Program-made: the position numbers and the translations under genes | Part shown: positions 61,055 to 64,000 of the stretch, in pieces | Position numbering within the stretch: position 1 is the first letter of the stretch | How the letters are laid out: the number at the start of each line of letters is the position of its first letter | The notes under the pieces: generated by a model | Seen by the model: the letters and a program-made list of their open reading frames with translations, nothing else | Databases searched by the model: none | Told to the model about the DNA's origin: nothing | NCBI RefSeq assembly: GCF_002863225.1 | Contig: NZ_PKEK01000067.1 | Span: 1 to 64,000 of the forward strand | Direction of reading: 5' to 3' | DNA: 64,000 bases | Origin: Mycobacterium sp. | GTDB lineage: Bacteria > Actinomycetota > Actinomycetes > Mycobacteriales > Mycobacteriaceae

Positions 61055-62332
61055 ATGCCCAGGCTGGTCGCCGATACCGCGCCACTGCGCAACGCCGATT
61101 TCCGGCGGCTGTGGTCCTCGGGAATCGTCACCGTCATCGGCGGGAACCTGACGATCTTCGCCGTCCCGGTACAGATCTACGCGCTGACCCAGAGCTCCGG
61201 ATATGTCGGCCTGGCCGGGTTGTTCGCGCTGGTCCCGTTGGTCGTCTTCGGCCTGCTCGGTGGCGCCTGGGCCGACGCGATGGACCGCAGGGTGCTGCTG
61301 ATCATCGCCTCCTGCGGACTGGCGGTGGCGTCGGCGCTGCTGTGGCTGCAATCGGCGTTGGCGCTGAACAACGTCTGGTTGGTGCTGGTCCTGCTGGGGG
61401 TGCAGCAGATCTTTTTCGCGGTCAACGCGCCGGCGCGCTCAGCCGCCATCCCGCGGATGCTGCCAGGTGATCAATTGGCGGCCGCGAACTCACTGAACAT
61501 GACCGTGACGCAGTTCGGTGCGATCATCGGCCCGCTGCTCGCGGGGTTACTGCTCAATTGGGTCGACTTGTCGACGCTGTATCTGATCGACACCGTCACG
61601 ACCGTCGTGCCGATCTGGGCGACCGTCCGGTTGGCGCCGATGCCGGTGCTGGGGACGGGTGACGGCACGGGCCAGTGGGGTGTCGCCGCGGTGCTGGACG
61701 GGTTCCGCTACCTGGCCGGAAACACCGTCGTGCTGATGTCGTTCGTCGTCGACCTCATCGCGATGATCCTGGGCATGCCGCGTGCGTTGTTCCCGCAGAT
61801 GGCCCACCAGAGCTTCGGCGGGCCGGTCGCCGGCGGCACCACGATGGCGCTGCTGGCCGCGGCGATGTCGGCGGGTGCGGTCGCCGGCGGGGTGTTCTCC
61901 GGCTGGTTGCCGCGGGTGCGCAGGCAGGGGCTGGCGGTGGTGCTGGCAATCGTGGTGTGGGGATTGGCGATGGTCGGCTTCGGGGTGGCCGCCGGGGCGG
62001 CCCACGGCCGGGCCGGGCCGCTGCTCTGGGCGGCCCTGGGATTCCTCGCCCTCGGCGGTGCCGCTGACCTGGTGTCGGCCGCGTTCAGGTCGACGATGCT
62101 GCAGGAGGCGGCCTCCGATGACGTGCGGGGCCGATTGCAGGGTGTGTTCGTCGTGGTGGTCGGTGGTGGACCACGGTTGGCCGACACCGCCCACGGCGCC
62201 GCCGCCGCTGTGGTGGGCACCACTGCGGCCACCACCGGGGGAGGCGCGCTGGTCGTCGTCGGAGTGCTGTTGGCCGCGCTCGCCGCGCCGGCCTTCATCC
62301 GTTATCGCGCAACGCAATTGGAGAAGAGCTGA
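61055..62332 (+). CDS. MFS transporter (EntS-like exporter)
   Basis: NADFRRLWSSGIVTVIGGNLTIFAVPVQIYALTQSSGYVGLAGLFALVPLVVFGLLGGAWADAMDRR; ATG 61055. Confidence 0.88.
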   Translation: MPRLVADTAPLRNADFRRLWSSGIVTVIGGNLTIFAVPVQIYALTQSSGYVGLAGLFALVPLVVFGLLGGAWADAMDRRVLLIIASCGLAVASALLWLQSALALNNVWLVLVLLGVQQIFFAVNAPARSAAIPRMLPGDQLAAANSLNMTVTQFGAIIGPLLAGLLLNWVDLSTLYLIDTVTTVVPIWATVRLAPMPVLGTGDGTGQWGVAAVLDGFRYLAGNTVVLMSFVVDLIAMILGMPRALFPQMAHQSFGGPVAGGTTMALLAAAMSAGAVAGGVFSGWLPRVRRQGLAVVLAIVVWGLAMVGFGVAAGAAHGRAGPLLWAALGFLALGGAADLVSAAFRSTMLQEAASDDVRGRLQGVFVVVVGGGPRLADTAHGAAAAVVGTTAATTGGGALVVVGVLLAALAAPAFIRYRATQLEKS

Positions 62333-62481
62333 GACTGTCGCTCGGCCGTCCGCGGCCGGAGGTGATCTCCGTCGCACCCGGACCTCACCCCCGCGCAGGC
62401 ACGCCATCGCAATAACGACTACCTTTGCGCTATAGGCAACCAGCCGGGCCAGCATTCACACGCAAGCGCAAAGGGGTTCCC

Positions 62482-63766
<1,285 letters not shown>

Positions 63767-63774
<8 letters not shown>

Positions 63775-64000
63775 CCAGCACCGCCATCGCGGCGTTGTGG
63801 CCGCCGACACCGGAGACCGCACCACCTCGGCGCGCGGCCGAACCACAACGCAGTATCCGCTCGTGCTCGGTGGCCACCCCCCATCGCTGCGCCGGTGTGG
63901 CCAGCACAGCGTCGTTCTCTGCGAACGGCCATTCCAGTCCGCCGTGAAAGATGTTGCCACCGGTCATGTTCAGGCGCTGTTCCAGATCGAGGGTGGTCGT
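63767..64000 (-). CDS. NAD(P)/FAD-dependent oxidoreductase (Rv0897c-like), C-terminal fragment truncated by window end
   Basis: [30 protein letters not shown]...[15 protein letters not shown]; convergent 8-bp overlap with gltA2. Confidence 0.75.

Overview
This window is 64 kb of high-GC actinobacterial chromosome, almost certainly Mycobacterium/Mycolicibacterium. The organism call rests on protein motifs, operon order and a locus layout recalled from M. tuberculosis (kdc-Rv0854-far-Rv0856/0857-dapC-fadAB-ercc3-Rv0862c-rpfA-cspB-Rv0876c-Rv0880-serC-Rv0885-fprB-citA-gltA2). Left part (0-20.4 kb): the distal half of an mce operon (mceB C-terminus, then mceC-F), Mce-associated genes, and an accessory metabolic region with two TetR regulators, an AveC-like membrane protein, two P450s, tandem DapB-like dehydrogenases (one frameshifted), an amidohydrolase, an acyl-CoA synthetase and an orphan Bfd-like [2Fe-2S] protein. 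Middle (20.4-44.7 kb): the kdc-fadAB-ercc3-rpfA core, with a tRNA-Cys and a ~7.5 kb accessory segment (LLM oxidoreductases, SsuABC-like importer, DUF35 plus thiolase-like pair). Right (44.7-64 kb): core genes cspB through gltA2, with a 13E12-type HNH gene between citA and pdxH. Best second-look items: a 56-bp MIRU-like tandem repeat with GTGA-overlapping micro-ORFs; a perfect CRP half-site palindrome plus a ydaO-type (c-di-AMP) leader upstream of rpfA; a single-base frameshift in a TTTT run that splits a DapB-like gene; an XPB helicase next to a protein with a WYL-like C-terminus; a degenerate thiolase/DUF35 pair; a diiron oxygenase coupled to fprB; several perfect operator-like palindromes; and an overlooked 38-aa membrane micro-ORF. 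No CRISPR array, prophage or obvious defence island was seen.
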